Below, piece after piece: positions 25,911-34,979 of a stretch of DNA of 64,000 bases. The position numbers and the translations under genes are program-made. The number at the start of each line of letters is the position of its first letter. Within the stretch, counting starts at the first letter, position 1. The DNA is from Aquibacillus koreensis (lineage in GTDB: Bacteria; Bacillota; Bacilli; Bacillales; Amphibacillaceae), in contig NZ_JAOALK010000012.1 of the NCBI RefSeq assembly GCF_025154055.1, positions 1-64,000 of the forward strand, given 5' to 3'. The notes below the pieces were generated by a model. It saw only the letters and a list, made by a program, of their open reading frames with translations. It did not search any database and had not been told where the DNA came from.

Positions 25911-25943
25911 TCGTGAACACAAGAACCGTCCCCCTGTTTACAC
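25911..25943. repeat. Family A repeat, partial unit (A8)
   Basis: GTGAACACAAGAACCGTCCC followed by CCTGTTTACACC, immediately beyond the stop codon of the helicase gene. Confidence 0.7.
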
Positions 25944-28900
25944 CTAAATATTTAATATTTCCCTAATTTCCTCTTCCGTGATTCTTGATAGGCTTTCTTC
26001 TCCAGGCTTGACTACTGTTTCAATAAGTTCCTTTTTGTTTTGTTGGAGCTCATAGATTTTTTCTTCAATCGTACCTTGCGTGATTAATCGGATGACTTGT
26101 ACCACATTCTTTTGTCCAATTCGGTGCGCTCTTCCTGCCGCTTGCTCTTCTACGGCTGGATTCCACCAAAGATCATACAAGATGACCGTATCTGCTCCAG
26201 TTAGATTAAGTCCAGTATTTCCTGCTTTCAAAGAAATTAGAAAAATGTCAGCTTCTCCTTGATTAAATTGATCTACCATGTTGACCCGTTCTTTTGGAGC
26301 CGTTTGACCGTCCAGATAAAAGAAGTCTAAACCAGCATTCGTTAACTGTTCACGAATAATGGAAAGCATGCTCGTAAATTGTGAAAAGATCAACATTCGT
26401 CTACCATTTTCCATACCATTACTGACAATTTCAACTAATTGTTGAAGTTTTCCCGAATCTCCATTGTAATCATCCAAAAACAAGGAAGGGTGGCAACATA
26501 ATTGGCGAAGTCTCGTCAAACCAGCTAGGATTTTCATACGGCTTTTTTGAAAGCCTTCTCCTTGAATCGATTCCTTTGATTCCTTTTGGATTCTTTCCAA
26601 ATAGGCCAAGTACAGGTTTTTTTGTTGATTCGTTAGTTCAGAAAAGGTCACTGTTTCTATTTTGTCAGGTAATTCCTTTAATACATCCTTCTTCACCCTA
26701 CGTAACAAAAACGGGCGAATCATCTTTGCAACCTTTACTGGTTCAAGTTGACGAAATGCCTTCTGATTAGGAAAGAAATTTGGAATTACCGTTTGAAAAA
26801 TGGACCATAGCTCATCAATTGAATTTTCAATCGGTGTTCCACTAAGCGCAAAGCATGTTTCAGCTTGAACATCTCTGATCGCCTTTGCCGTTTTTGTTGT
26901 ATGATTTTTAATAGCTTGAGCCTCATCCAATATAAGTGTGCTAAATGTAAGTTGACGATAGGTATCAATATCCTGTCTCAATGTCGGATAAGAAGTAATC
27001 CACACATCTGGCAACAACTCACTTTGTAAATTTTCAACCCGTTCTTGCGGGTTTCCGATTATTACCTCAACGGTTAACTCCGGAGCGAATTTTTGAAATT
27101 CATTTTTCCAGTTATAGACTAACGATGCAGGAGCAACAACCAACGTTGGCTTCATGTTGTCTTTATTTACTAGCTTTTCAGATAATATGTAGGCAATACA
27201 TTGCAATGTCTTTCCAAGCCCCATATCATCTGCAAGAATCCCTCCTAATCGGTAATATTTCAGTGTTTTAAGCCATTGGAAACCGAAATACTGATAGTCT
27301 CTTAACTCCGCTTGCAAGGAATCCGGAACATCGAATTCTAGTTCTTCGGGATTTTTCAAACGGTTTAACAGTCGACGAAACTGCTTGCCGTACTTGGCAT
27401 AGCTTCCGTTCTCTTTATCTACGATCTCATCAAGTTGCATGCCTCTGTATATCGGAAGCTGAATGGTTTCCTTTTCCAATTGTGACGGCTGAATCTTAAA
27501 CTCATCCAACACGTTCTGCATCATTTGGAGTTCTTCCGATTCTAGTGAAACGAATGCACCACTTGGAAGACGATAATACTTTTTCTTTTCAACAACGGAT
27601 TGGAGGATATTTTTGACCTCTTCCTGATCAATCCCTGCCATATCAAAGTTTACTTCTAGCCAATTACCTGAAGAATCTACATCAATGTTGGTAACTGGGG
27701 CTTGACTGTTCGGTAAAATGAATGACTTAACTGCATTGGTTAGTAGAATTTCTGTTTTGTCCTCAAGTTGTGGGAGAATTTCATATAAAAATGCAAAGAT
27801 TTCTGCTTCCCCTTCTACATAAAGTTGTTTACCATTAAGCTTTATAGAAGTCGTTTCGATCTCATCCATAATCGCTTGTTCTTTCTCTGCATCCCTCATT
27901 ATGATTGGAGCCCCATTGTCCAAAGCCTTTTCTTCAAACGGATTAATCTTATGTTCACCATAGTGAAACGCTAATGTAACATGGAGAAGATCATCCATAC
28001 GTTCGACATAAAGCTTTGCCTGGAGAGGGAATTTCACAATATCATTTGATACTTTATCCGAGATCGCCATTTTACCAATCTTGCCAATTCTAGGTGCAAC
28101 CTGAGATATAAACGGCTCAATTTGATCATTAGCAATTGGCAGCAAAGGACTATGTGACCTGTTCATTAATTTCTTTAGCTCCTGAATCAGTAACTGTTGC
28201 TCATCAGAGATTTTGTAAAAATTATTCTCGGACATAATGAAACCGTACAAATCCAAATGTTGAACGGTTAGAAGCTCTGATAAGTCCAATTGAAACCCGT
28301 CTAATCCCCCTTTATCCAACTGAATAGAAAAAGGTAGATCAGACTGATAGAGGTTAATTTGATCATACGCTTTACCATCCGTTTCAAAACGAACCACCTC
28401 TTTTGCAAAATGGTTAAGAAGTTGATCAACAATCATTGGGGGAATCATAAGCGCGCGTTCATCCCATCCTGATCCTCGGTAATAATCAGATTGCATTTTC
28501 TGGTAGGCTTCTTCAAATTTCAAGGCATCCAGCAATAAATCAATAATTGCTCGGTCTTCTTGTGTAAACTCCTGTTCAGTTGGGTCATAGGTGAAATGCT
28601 TTGTAAAAGGATACTGTGTCTGAAATTTCACGGCATTAAGAAAGGCTTTTATTTTTTTGACTACATAGGTTCGCTTTTGCCCGACCTTCATTTCCAGGGA
28701 TAATAGTTGGCTTTTCGCATAGTAGGAGTGATTTAACTTAATGATCCATTCTACTTGTAAAGGAGATTTCTTTACCCCTCTCTTATGCGCTGAATTTTCT
28801 TGTGCATAACTAGAAAGGTTTTGTATAAATTGATTCGTCAGCTGTTTGACATAGATGGCTTGTCTTTCTGCGTTCTGTTTCTCGATTTCCTGTTGTTGCA

Positions 28901-29258
28901 TGTGAAAATTTTCTTGCTTTATTCGATTTCTATCAAGCATAAATTGATTATAGACTGCAGCATTACTGGACCTTGCTGAATTACTATAAATTTCAAGCAT
29001 GACGGCAGCTATATGTTTGCAAGGTTCCCAATACTGATTAAATGCCGGACAGTTGCACTCGGAAGAAATTTCGTCCTCATCTTCTTCAATCGTCACAAGA
29101 TAGGATCTTGATCCTTTTACTTTAGCACTCCACATATTTTTAGTAGTGTCATGATACAAATCGCTAACACGGCCTTCACGATAATAACTATAACCTCTGC
29201 TGTAGACAATCGTTGTAAACATATCTTTTATGTCATCTATTGTTAAGGGTTCCATCAT
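25944..29258 (-). CDS. SWIM zinc-finger SNF2-family helicase
   Basis: About 1104 residues. An N-terminal SWIM finger (CNCPAFNQYWEPCKH near 65) precedes a long middle region. The SNF2 ATPase core follows with DDMGLGKT near 680, LDEAQAIKN (DEAQ box), SGTPIENS, a LLRRVKKDVL brace and RAHRIGQ (motif VI). The ATG at 29258 has GGAGGT just upstream, and a frame start at 29297 lacks one. It probably acts in DNA remodelling or RNA polymerase recycling, as in other bacterial Swi2/Snf2 proteins. It is not linked to any phage-defence operon here. Confidence 0.92.
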   Translation of the reverse strand: MMEPLTIDDIKDMFTTIVYSRGYSYYREGRVSDLYHDTTKNMWSAKVKGSRSYLVTIEEDEDEISSECNCPAFNQYWEPCKHIAAVMLEIYSNSARSSNAAVYNQFMLDRNRIKQENFHMQQQEIEKQNAERQAIYVKQLTNQFIQNLSSYAQENSAHKRGVKKSPLQVEWIIKLNHSYYAKSQLLSLEMKVGQKRTYVVKKIKAFLNAVKFQTQYPFTKHFTYDPTEQEFTQEDRAIIDLLLDALKFEEAYQKMQSDYYRGSGWDERALMIPPMIVDQLLNHFAKEVVRFETDGKAYDQINLYQSDLPFSIQLDKGGLDGFQLDLSELLTVQHLDLYGFIMSENNFYKISDEQQLLIQELKKLMNRSHSPLLPIANDQIEPFISQVAPRIGKIGKMAISDKVSNDIVKFPLQAKLYVERMDDLLHVTLAFHYGEHKINPFEEKALDNGAPIIMRDAEKEQAIMDEIETTSIKLNGKQLYVEGEAEIFAFLYEILPQLEDKTEILLTNAVKSFILPNSQAPVTNIDVDSSGNWLEVNFDMAGIDQEEVKNILQSVVEKKKYYRLPSGAFVSLESEELQMMQNVLDEFKIQPSQLEKETIQLPIYRGMQLDEIVDKENGSYAKYGKQFRRLLNRLKNPEELEFDVPDSLQAELRDYQYFGFQWLKTLKYYRLGGILADDMGLGKTLQCIAYILSEKLVNKDNMKPTLVVAPASLVYNWKNEFQKFAPELTVEVIIGNPQERVENLQSELLPDVWITSYPTLRQDIDTYRQLTFSTLILDEAQAIKNHTTKTAKAIRDVQAETCFALSGTPIENSIDELWSIFQTVIPNFFPNQKAFRQLEPVKVAKMIRPFLLRRVKKDVLKELPDKIETVTFSELTNQQKNLYLAYLERIQKESKESIQGEGFQKSRMKILAGLTRLRQLCCHPSLFLDDYNGDSGKLQQLVEIVSNGMENGRRMLIFSQFTSMLSIIREQLTNAGLDFFYLDGQTAPKERVNMVDQFNQGEADIFLISLKAGNTGLNLTGADTVILYDLWWNPAVEEQAAGRAHRIGQKNVVQVIRLITQGTIEEKIYELQQNKKELIETVVKPGEESLSRITEEEIREILNI

Positions 29259-29374
29259 CAGATTACCTCCACGATAACTAATTACTATTCTATCCATTCA
29301 ATTGAATTATCTATTATTTCAAATTTAATTACTAGATATATGAATGCAAAAACTGTGTTTTCCTAACATATAAA

Positions 29375-29423
29375 AAAGTGTCAGGCACTAGACAATTGTC
29401 CTTGTCTAGTGCCTGACACTTTT
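29375..29423 (-). terminator. Perfect palindrome, terminator / family B relative (B4)
   Basis: AAAGTGTCAGGCACTAGACAA pairs perfectly over 21 bp with its complement around a six-base loop, 20 nt past the stop of the next gene on the minus strand. It has the GTCAGGCAC core of family B and serves as a strong terminator. Confidence 0.75.
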
Positions 29424-29442
29424 ATTCTAATAAATTATACCA

Positions 29443-29889
29443 TCACTTACGCCAAAATCCTTCTTGCTCTAAGTAATTGGCAGCTCCATTATAGGTAGGA
29501 AATGTACCGTCCAACATGTCTTCTGCATAGATGTTCCACAGGTCAAAATCATGGACAACTCTTAGCACTTGTTTCTCCTTATTTATCCAAAATTCCTCGA
29601 ACGTAGACTCAGACAAGGATGCAATGGATTCTTGAATAATGTTACGAAGCTGTTGCTCTGTGAAATCACGTATATTAACCATGCCTTTATGGTCAGTTTC
29701 AATGTTATCATTTTCAATCAATTCCGCGTACACAAATCCGTTTCCATTCGGATGGAGATGGTACACCACCAACGTTTTATCCTGGATACTATCTTCATAA
29801 TGAAAATTGACCCGACCAAGTGACACGTCTTTTCGATGCAACTCCGGAAAAGATCCAATAATCTCTAGCTTTTCTTCAAATGTAAGCAT
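29443..29889 (-). CDS. Hypothetical protein
   Basis: 148 residues from the ATG at 29889, which has CGGAGG upstream. Distinctive segments are SLGRVNFHYEDSI, VYHLHPNGNGFVYAELI and FPTYNGAANYLEQEGFW. A longer frame to 29967 translates repeat A9 and is rejected. A soluble mixed alpha/beta protein; family not recognised. Confidence 0.7.
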   Translation of the reverse strand: MLTFEEKLEIIGSFPELHRKDVSLGRVNFHYEDSIQDKTLVVYHLHPNGNGFVYAELIENDNIETDHKGMVNIRDFTEQQLRNIIQESIASLSESTFEEFWINKEKQVLRVVHDFDLWNIYAEDMLDGTFPTYNGAANYLEQEGFWRK

Positions 29890-29937
29890 GTGTTCCTCCG
29901 ATAATAAGTATTTATGAAAATCATTTATAGTATAACA

Positions 29938-30018
29938 GAAACAGGGGGACGGTTCTCCCGTTTCCATTTAGCCCTATATTACATATTTGTGTGCACAAGA
30001 ACCGTCCCCATGTTTCCA
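29938..30018. repeat. Family A repeat, paired inverted copy (A9)
   Basis: GAAACAGGGGGACGGTTCTC with CCGTTTCC, then GTGCACAAGAACCGTCCCC and ATGTTTCC. It lies upstream of the hypothetical gene and would be in its 5' leader. Confidence 0.85.
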
Positions 30019-30207
30019 TTATTTTGGGCGGTCTAGTTTTTGGTATGCTTCCATGTATTTGCCGCTATTCGCTACGTAGGAATAATAGAGTGCTTTGATG
30101 GCGTAATTTTTTTCTAAGTCCATTTCGACTTTAAGCCTTTTTAACTCATCATGTAGTTCTCGATGTTGGTTTATTAATTTCGTCATGATTGTTTTATTGT
30201 ATTTCAT
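30019..30207 (-). CDS. Small conserved-looking hypothetical protein
   Basis: 62 residues with TAGGAGGTG before the ATG. Helical and charged (NQHRELHDELKRLKVEMDLE) with a Tyr-rich middle. It starts 13 nt after the stop of the rRNA methyltransferase gene and is probably co-transcribed with it. Function unknown. Confidence 0.65.
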   Translation of the reverse strand: MKYNKTIMTKLINQHRELHDELKRLKVEMDLEKNYAIKALYYSYVANSGKYMEAYQKLDRPK

Positions 30208-30220
30208 TTCGTCACACCTC

Positions 30221-31417
30221 CTAGTTCATTACCTTGATAAACACCACTTTTAAATAGTTAAATTCCGGATAGTTATGTGGCACAGTAAAATCTTCTGGTA
30301 ATTGATATTCTTCTAAAATGTTGTAACGTGTATTCGTTTCGGTAAATGCTTTATCAATGAATGATTTAAACTTCTTCATGTTAAAGCTTGCGTTATTGGT
30401 GGAGGCTATGATTAATCCGCCATTATTCGTGATTTTCAACGTATCTTTAAGTAGCTTTGGATAATCTTTTGCCGTACTAAATGTCATTTTCTTTGTCCGC
30501 GCAAAGCTTGGCGGATCTAATACAACCACATCAAACTTCAAACCATGACGCTCGGCATAACGAAAGTAATCAAACACATTCATCACTTTGATGTCCTGTG
30601 CCTCGTAGTCAATGCCGTTAACTGCAAATTGCTCGATTGTCTTTGGTAAGCTTCGTTTTGCTAAGTCGACACTCGTTGTCCCTGTCGCTCCTCCAAGAAC
30701 AGCAGCTACAGAAAATGCACCGGTATAGGAAAATGTATTGAGTACCGTTTTCCCCTCTGCATAATGATCTCGTAAGGCTTTTCTTACCTCACGTTGGTCT
30801 AGGAATATCCCTGTCATTGCCCCATCATTTAAATCTACGGCATAGTTCATCCCGTTTTCCATAACAATTAACGGGAAGTCTCCCTTTTCCCCAGACACAT
30901 AATCATCTTGCTCCAAATATTGGCCATTCGTATTAAAACGTAATTTTTCATAAAGGCCACGGACCTCTACGACTTCATGTAATGCCTGATAAATGTCGTC
31001 ACGGAATGAATATATACCTTCACTGTACCAACTCACCAAATAATAGCCGTTAAAGAAATCGATGATTAACCCACCGATTCCATCTCCTTCCCCATTAAAC
31101 ACGCGAAAAGCAGTCGTATCTTCCGCGTCATAAAAGCGCGCACGCTTCGCTATTGCTTCCTTCATCTTTGTAGCAAAAAACGCCGCATCTATTTTTTCCG
31201 TTTCTTTACGCGTTAAAACCCAGCCAATTCCTTTATTTTGCAAACCGTAATAGCCTGTCGCAATATACCGGCCATTTGGATCTACGATGCGAAGGAGACT
31301 TCCTTCTTCCATCGCCACTTCTGAGCTTTCCATCGCTTCTTTAGCAAGTAGTGGATAGCCTTTTGTTATATCTTTTACCGATTTTGCATGTAACTTTACC
31401 TCTATTTGTTGTCTCAT
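30221..31417 (-). CDS. Class I SAM-dependent rRNA methyltransferase (RlmI/YwbD family)
   Basis: 398 residues: N-terminal PUA-like RNA-binding domain (RIVDPNGRYIATGYYG near 45), a DGIGGLIIDFFNGYYLVSWY central segment, then the methyltransferase fold with LNTFSYTGAFSVAAVLGGA and catalytic motif VVLDPPSFAR near 305. It methylates a cytosine of 23S rRNA in characterised members (E. coli RlmI). It is in one unit with the 62-residue protein downstream. Confidence 0.9.
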   Translation of the reverse strand: MRQQIEVKLHAKSVKDITKGYPLLAKEAMESSEVAMEEGSLLRIVDPNGRYIATGYYGLQNKGIGWVLTRKETEKIDAAFFATKMKEAIAKRARFYDAEDTTAFRVFNGEGDGIGGLIIDFFNGYYLVSWYSEGIYSFRDDIYQALHEVVEVRGLYEKLRFNTNGQYLEQDDYVSGEKGDFPLIVMENGMNYAVDLNDGAMTGIFLDQREVRKALRDHYAEGKTVLNTFSYTGAFSVAAVLGGATGTTSVDLAKRSLPKTIEQFAVNGIDYEAQDIKVMNVFDYFRYAERHGLKFDVVVLDPPSFARTKKMTFSTAKDYPKLLKDTLKITNNGGLIIASTNNASFNMKKFKSFIDKAFTETNTRYNILEEYQLPEDFTVPHNYPEFNYLKVVFIKVMN

Positions 31418-31664
31418 CCTGTCATCCTAACTGTCTTGATTTCTTTCATTATGACATGATTTAATCGATTTAGCGAAAAACGAGCTATATTTCCATTTAA
31501 ATCAACTTGGCCAAACTCCCCTTAACTTAGTAGTTCCTAGTCATCATCCAAAATATTACACCTTCCATAGGTAGCTTGGTTAAAATAGAAAAGCAAAAAA
31601 GTGTACAGGGGCCGTTAATTTCATTATGATTGCTTTTATATGTTAAAAAGGGGGAAACAGATTG

Positions 31665-32786
31665 ATGACAAATAACAATAATAAACTTCTTTCTTCCTAT
31701 ACCTTACCGGATGGTATAGAGCTTAAGAACCGTATCGTGATGGCTCCAATGACGAACTTCTCATCGAATCCGGATGGGACAGTGTCAGAGCAAGAGGTGA
31801 ACTATTATGCACGTCGGTCCGCTGGCGTAAGTATGGTTATTACTGCGTGTACCAATGTCACCCGAAATGGACAAGGGTTTCCAGGTGAGTTTGCTGCGTA
31901 TAGTGATGACTTCATTCCAAGCTTAAGGCAGTTAGCGACGGCGATTAAAGACCAAGGCGCAAAAGCTATCTTACAAATTTTTCACGGAGGCAAAATGTGT
32001 CCGCCTGATTTAGTCGATGGCGATGTAGTTAGCGCGAGTGATATTCCTGCAGAAGGTGCGAACAGCCCTATCCCTAGAGCATTATCTGAGGTTGAAGCAG
32101 AAGAGATGATCGATGCCTTTGGAGAAACAACACGACGAGCGATTGAAGCAGGTTATGATGGTGTGGAAATTCATGGAGCGAATGGCTACCTTATTCAACA
32201 ATTCTTTTCTGCCTATTCAAATCGTAGAGACGATCGTTTTGGTGGAAGCCTTGAAAAACGCATGGCATTTCCTTTAGCGATTGTTGAAAAAGTAAAAAGT
32301 GTAGTGGACAAGCATGCTACATCGCCTTTCATTGTTGGTTACCGTTTTTCTCCAGAAGAAGCAGAAACACCTGGAATCACAATGGATGACACGCTTGCTC
32401 TAGTTGATACACTAGCCGACCAAGGATTGGATTATTTACATGTATCACTGCAAGATTTCCATTCCACTCCTAGAAGAGGTGTGGACGACTTAACAAAGAC
32501 ACGGATCGCCTATTTATTAGAAACGATCAACAATCGCGTTCCGCTCATTGGTGTGGGATCTATTTATAGTGCAGAGGATGCGCAAAAGGCAGTCGAGTCT
32601 GGCATTCCGCTTTTAGCCATAGGTAGAGAAATTATCATTGATCCAGATTGGGTACAGAAATTAGCTGAAGGTAGAGAAGATAGCATTGTTACGAAGCTTG
32701 ACAAAGATAAGCAAAAAGAACTTGTTGTTCCCGATGCTTTGTGGGGAATTATTACAAATACACCAGGATGGTTTCCTGGCATTTAA
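31665..32786 (+). CDS. Old yellow enzyme-type NADH:flavin oxidoreductase (YqiG-like)
   Basis: 373 residues of an FMN-binding TIM barrel. IVMAPMTNFSSNPDG near 22, HGANGYLIQQFFS near 168 (substrate-binding His-Gly-Ala-Asn), NRRDDRFGGSLEKRM, and GVGSIY at the phosphate-binding loop. AAAAGGGGG precedes a TTG-ATG pair and I take the ATG. It reduces enones or related substrates; the natural one is unknown. Confidence 0.9.
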   Translation: MTNNNNKLLSSYTLPDGIELKNRIVMAPMTNFSSNPDGTVSEQEVNYYARRSAGVSMVITACTNVTRNGQGFPGEFAAYSDDFIPSLRQLATAIKDQGAKAILQIFHGGKMCPPDLVDGDVVSASDIPAEGANSPIPRALSEVEAEEMIDAFGETTRRAIEAGYDGVEIHGANGYLIQQFFSAYSNRRDDRFGGSLEKRMAFPLAIVEKVKSVVDKHATSPFIVGYRFSPEEAETPGITMDDTLALVDTLADQGLDYLHVSLQDFHSTPRRGVDDLTKTRIAYLLETINNRVPLIGVGSIYSAEDAQKAVESGIPLLAIGREIIIDPDWVQKLAEGREDSIVTKLDKDKQKELVVPDALWGIITNTPGWFPGI

Positions 32787-32817
32787 GGAAACATGGGGAC
32801 GGTTCTCCTGTTTCCAC
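32787..32817. repeat. Family A repeat, single unit (A10)
   Basis: GGAAACATGGGGACGGTTCT with CCTGTTTCC, directly after the stop codon of the flavin oxidoreductase. Confidence 0.8.
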
Positions 32818-32827
32818 TATTGTCATA

Positions 32828-32863
32828 AAAATAAAGCTGCTTAAAAAGCAGCTTTATTTTTAT
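32828..32863. terminator. Bidirectional terminator
   Basis: AAAATAAAGCTGCT and AGCAGCTTTATTTT are perfect arms between the flavin oxidoreductase and the small minus-strand gene at 32860. Confidence 0.85.
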
Positions 32864-32979
32864 TCTTCTTCTTTTTTATCATTACTGGATTTACGGTTTC
32901 CTTTTGCATATTTGCCCTGACGACCATACTCTTTGTTTGTTTTTTCTTTGCGATTTTCTCCACTTTTACCTTGTACCAT
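32860..32979 (-). CDS. Small basic hydrophilic protein
   Basis: 39 residues with AGGAGGT seven bases before the ATG. The sequence is nearly all charged or polar (MVQGKSGENRKEKTNKEYG, ending SSNDKKEEE). The composition is like small spore or nucleic-acid-binding peptides, but I do not recognise a family. It overlaps the terminator by a few bases at its stop, a common Bacillus arrangement. Confidence 0.6.
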   Translation of the reverse strand: MVQGKSGENRKEKTNKEYGRQGKYAKGNRKSSNDKKEEE

Positions 32980-33109
32980 GATATACCTCCTAAAAATTTT
33001 AGAGTGCAATTCACTCTGTGATTTTTAAATTGTATCTCACAATTACACATACCCGAATCTATGCTAGCTAAACTAGATGCTAGTTGATATTAATAGAGGT
33101 TGCTAGAAA

Positions 33110-33186
33110 TAAACGGAGGGACGGTTCTTCTGTTTCCATTTACCACCTTTTACATTTGTGTACACAGGAACCGTCCCCATGTTCAC
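33110..33186. repeat. Family A repeat, paired inverted copy (A11)
   Basis: ACGGAGGGACGGTTCTTCTG with TTTCC, then GTACACAGGAACCGTCCCC and ATGTTCA. Confidence 0.8.
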
Positions 33187-33238
33187 TGTCCTCCCTGGGT
33201 GGAATTTTGTCTTTCGACAGGGTCAGACCCCTTTTAAA
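33187..33238. repeat. Family C repeat (C2)
   Basis: GTCCTCCCTGGGTGGAATTT, then GTCTTTCGACAGGGTCAGAC and CCC. It abuts repeat A11, so two families lie side by side beyond the cydC stop. Confidence 0.75.
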
Positions 33239-33257
33239 AAGAAAGAAGGACCCCTCT

Positions 33258-34979
33258 TTATAAAAAGACGCTCTTTTCTATCTGCTTCATTTGATAGAAG
33301 TAGCCTTTTCTTTTGATTAATTCGGGGTATGTTCCAGTTTCGATGATTGTGCCTTTGTCCATCACGATGATTTGGTCCATTTGTTCTAATCCGGTTAGTT
33401 TGTGGCTGATGAGAACCACCGTACTCCCTTTTGCTTGTGTGAATAACTTGTTCATCACGCGCTGTTCTGTAATCGGATCAACAGATGAGGTTGGTTCATC
33501 AAGAAATAAGAGGCTGCCCTTTTTAAGTATAGCTCTAGCAATCGCAAGCCGCTGTTGCTCGCCACCTGAGAGATTTGCCCCTTTTTCTAAAATGGTAGCG
33601 CCTAAGGATAGATGGTCTAGTTTTACCCACGAAAGTACTTCATTCATTTCCTTGTCAGAAATATGTTCACCTGCAAGCTTTAAATTATCTCTGACCGTAC
33701 CATAAAAGAAGTGATTGCTTTGGAGCACAGGGGAGATGTTTTCCCAAAACTGATCTTCATCTAAATCAGCTAACAGTTGCCCCTGTACCGTAATTGTTCC
33801 ACTAGACGGCGAATAAAGCTTTAGTAATAGATGCAGCAATGCTGATTTCCCACAACCACTTGGTCCAACGATCGCAGTTTTGGAACCGCTCGGTAAGCGT
33901 AACGAAACATTAGCTAGCGTAGGACGATCTTCTCCCGGAAAATAAAAATCAACATTTGCACATTCGATTTCCGGTGCTTTCTGCAAGTCTACTACTTTGT
34001 TTTTGTTTTTCCGTTCTTGCTCGTTTTCAGCTTCATCTATAATAGAAAACAGCCGCGTTGAAGCATTTCTAGCATCTTCGAAATAACTCGGTGCCTCTGT
34101 CATTGGCGTAGCCGTTTCAAATACCGTTAATGACACGAGAACAAGCATGGCTAAAAAAACGCCATCAAGCTCATTCGCAGATACGAGGTAAGCCCCTAAA
34201 GCAAGCACAGACCAGGAAGTAACGAGCGAAACCCAGTGATTGACTGCAAAATTTAATTGTTCCTGCTTTCCTCGATCTTTTTGTTCACCAATGTAAACGT
34301 CTGAGGTTCGACGCAGTGCCTTTTCTTTCAAAGGGACTTTCCGATAAAGCTTTAAATCTAAAAAGCCATATAAAAATTCAGTTGTGTCCGTAGACAGTTG
34401 CGCGCGAAGCTGTCGTATATTTGATTGGATCCCCCGCTGTTTTATAGCAAAAATCAGGGGAATACAAAACCCGGTCAAGATTAGTCCTGTTAAAAGGACT
34501 AATGCCACAGGCAAGGAAAATAGTGTTGTAAAAATAATCGTTGTAAGAAAAACAACGAGCATGACAATTGGTGGATAAATAACGCGAAGAAAAAAATGTT
34601 GCAGGCTTTCGACATCACCAACAACCCGGGCTAACAAGTCACCACTGCGAAACCTTTGAAAAAGGGATGGCGCAAGGCCTTCAAGTTTTGTAAAAAAATA
34701 GGTCCTTACATTACTTAGTATGGTAAACGTAGCCTTGTGCGAGTAATAGCGCTCTGCATATTTGCTAAAGGCACGAATGACGGTGAATAATTTTAACAAT
34801 GCTACAAAAATCGTAAGGATATAAAGCGGGGGAAGCAGTGCTGCCTTTGAAACGATATAACCACTGATTGCAAACACGGCAACCGTGGATATGCCAGCAA
34901 ATACGCCAAAAAATACTGAAATGTACATATCTTTTCGTTCGATGAACATCAACTTGATTACAGATTTTAATTCCGTCAT
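33258..34979 (-). CDS. cydC: Thiol reductant ABC exporter subunit CydC
   Basis: 573 residues: six membrane segments then an ABC ATPase with Walker A GPSGCGKS near 370, signature LSGGEQQRLAIARA near 478 and Walker B LLFLDEPTSSVD. It forms a heterodimer with CydD that exports glutathione or cysteine and is needed to assemble cytochrome bd. Its start overlaps the cydD stop by 4 nt (ATGA). Bacillus nomenclature swaps the C and D names; I follow the exporter-family usage. Confidence 0.88.
   Translation of the reverse strand: MTELKSVIKLMFIERKDMYISVFFGVFAGISTVAVFAISGYIVSKAALLPPLYILTIFVALLKLFTVIRAFSKYAERYYSHKATFTILSNVRTYFFTKLEGLAPSLFQRFRSGDLLARVVGDVESLQHFFLRVIYPPIVMLVVFLTTIIFTTLFSLPVALVLLTGLILTGFCIPLIFAIKQRGIQSNIRQLRAQLSTDTTEFLYGFLDLKLYRKVPLKEKALRRTSDVYIGEQKDRGKQEQLNFAVNHWVSLVTSWSVLALGAYLVSANELDGVFLAMLVLVSLTVFETATPMTEAPSYFEDARNASTRLFSIIDEAENEQERKNKNKVVDLQKAPEIECANVDFYFPGEDRPTLANVSLRLPSGSKTAIVGPSGCGKSALLHLLLKLYSPSSGTITVQGQLLADLDEDQFWENISPVLQSNHFFYGTVRDNLKLAGEHISDKEMNEVLSWVKLDHLSLGATILEKGANLSGGEQQRLAIARAILKKGSLLFLDEPTSSVDPITEQRVMNKLFTQAKGSTVVLISHKLTGLEQMDQIIVMDKGTIIETGTYPELIKRKGYFYQMKQIEKSVFL

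Noticed and set aside
25944-29258. SNF2 helicase as part of a phage-defence operon (DISARM-like)
   Set aside because: It stands alone with a SWIM finger, as in the common housekeeping-type SWI2/SNF2 proteins. No methylase, PLD or other defence genes adjoin.
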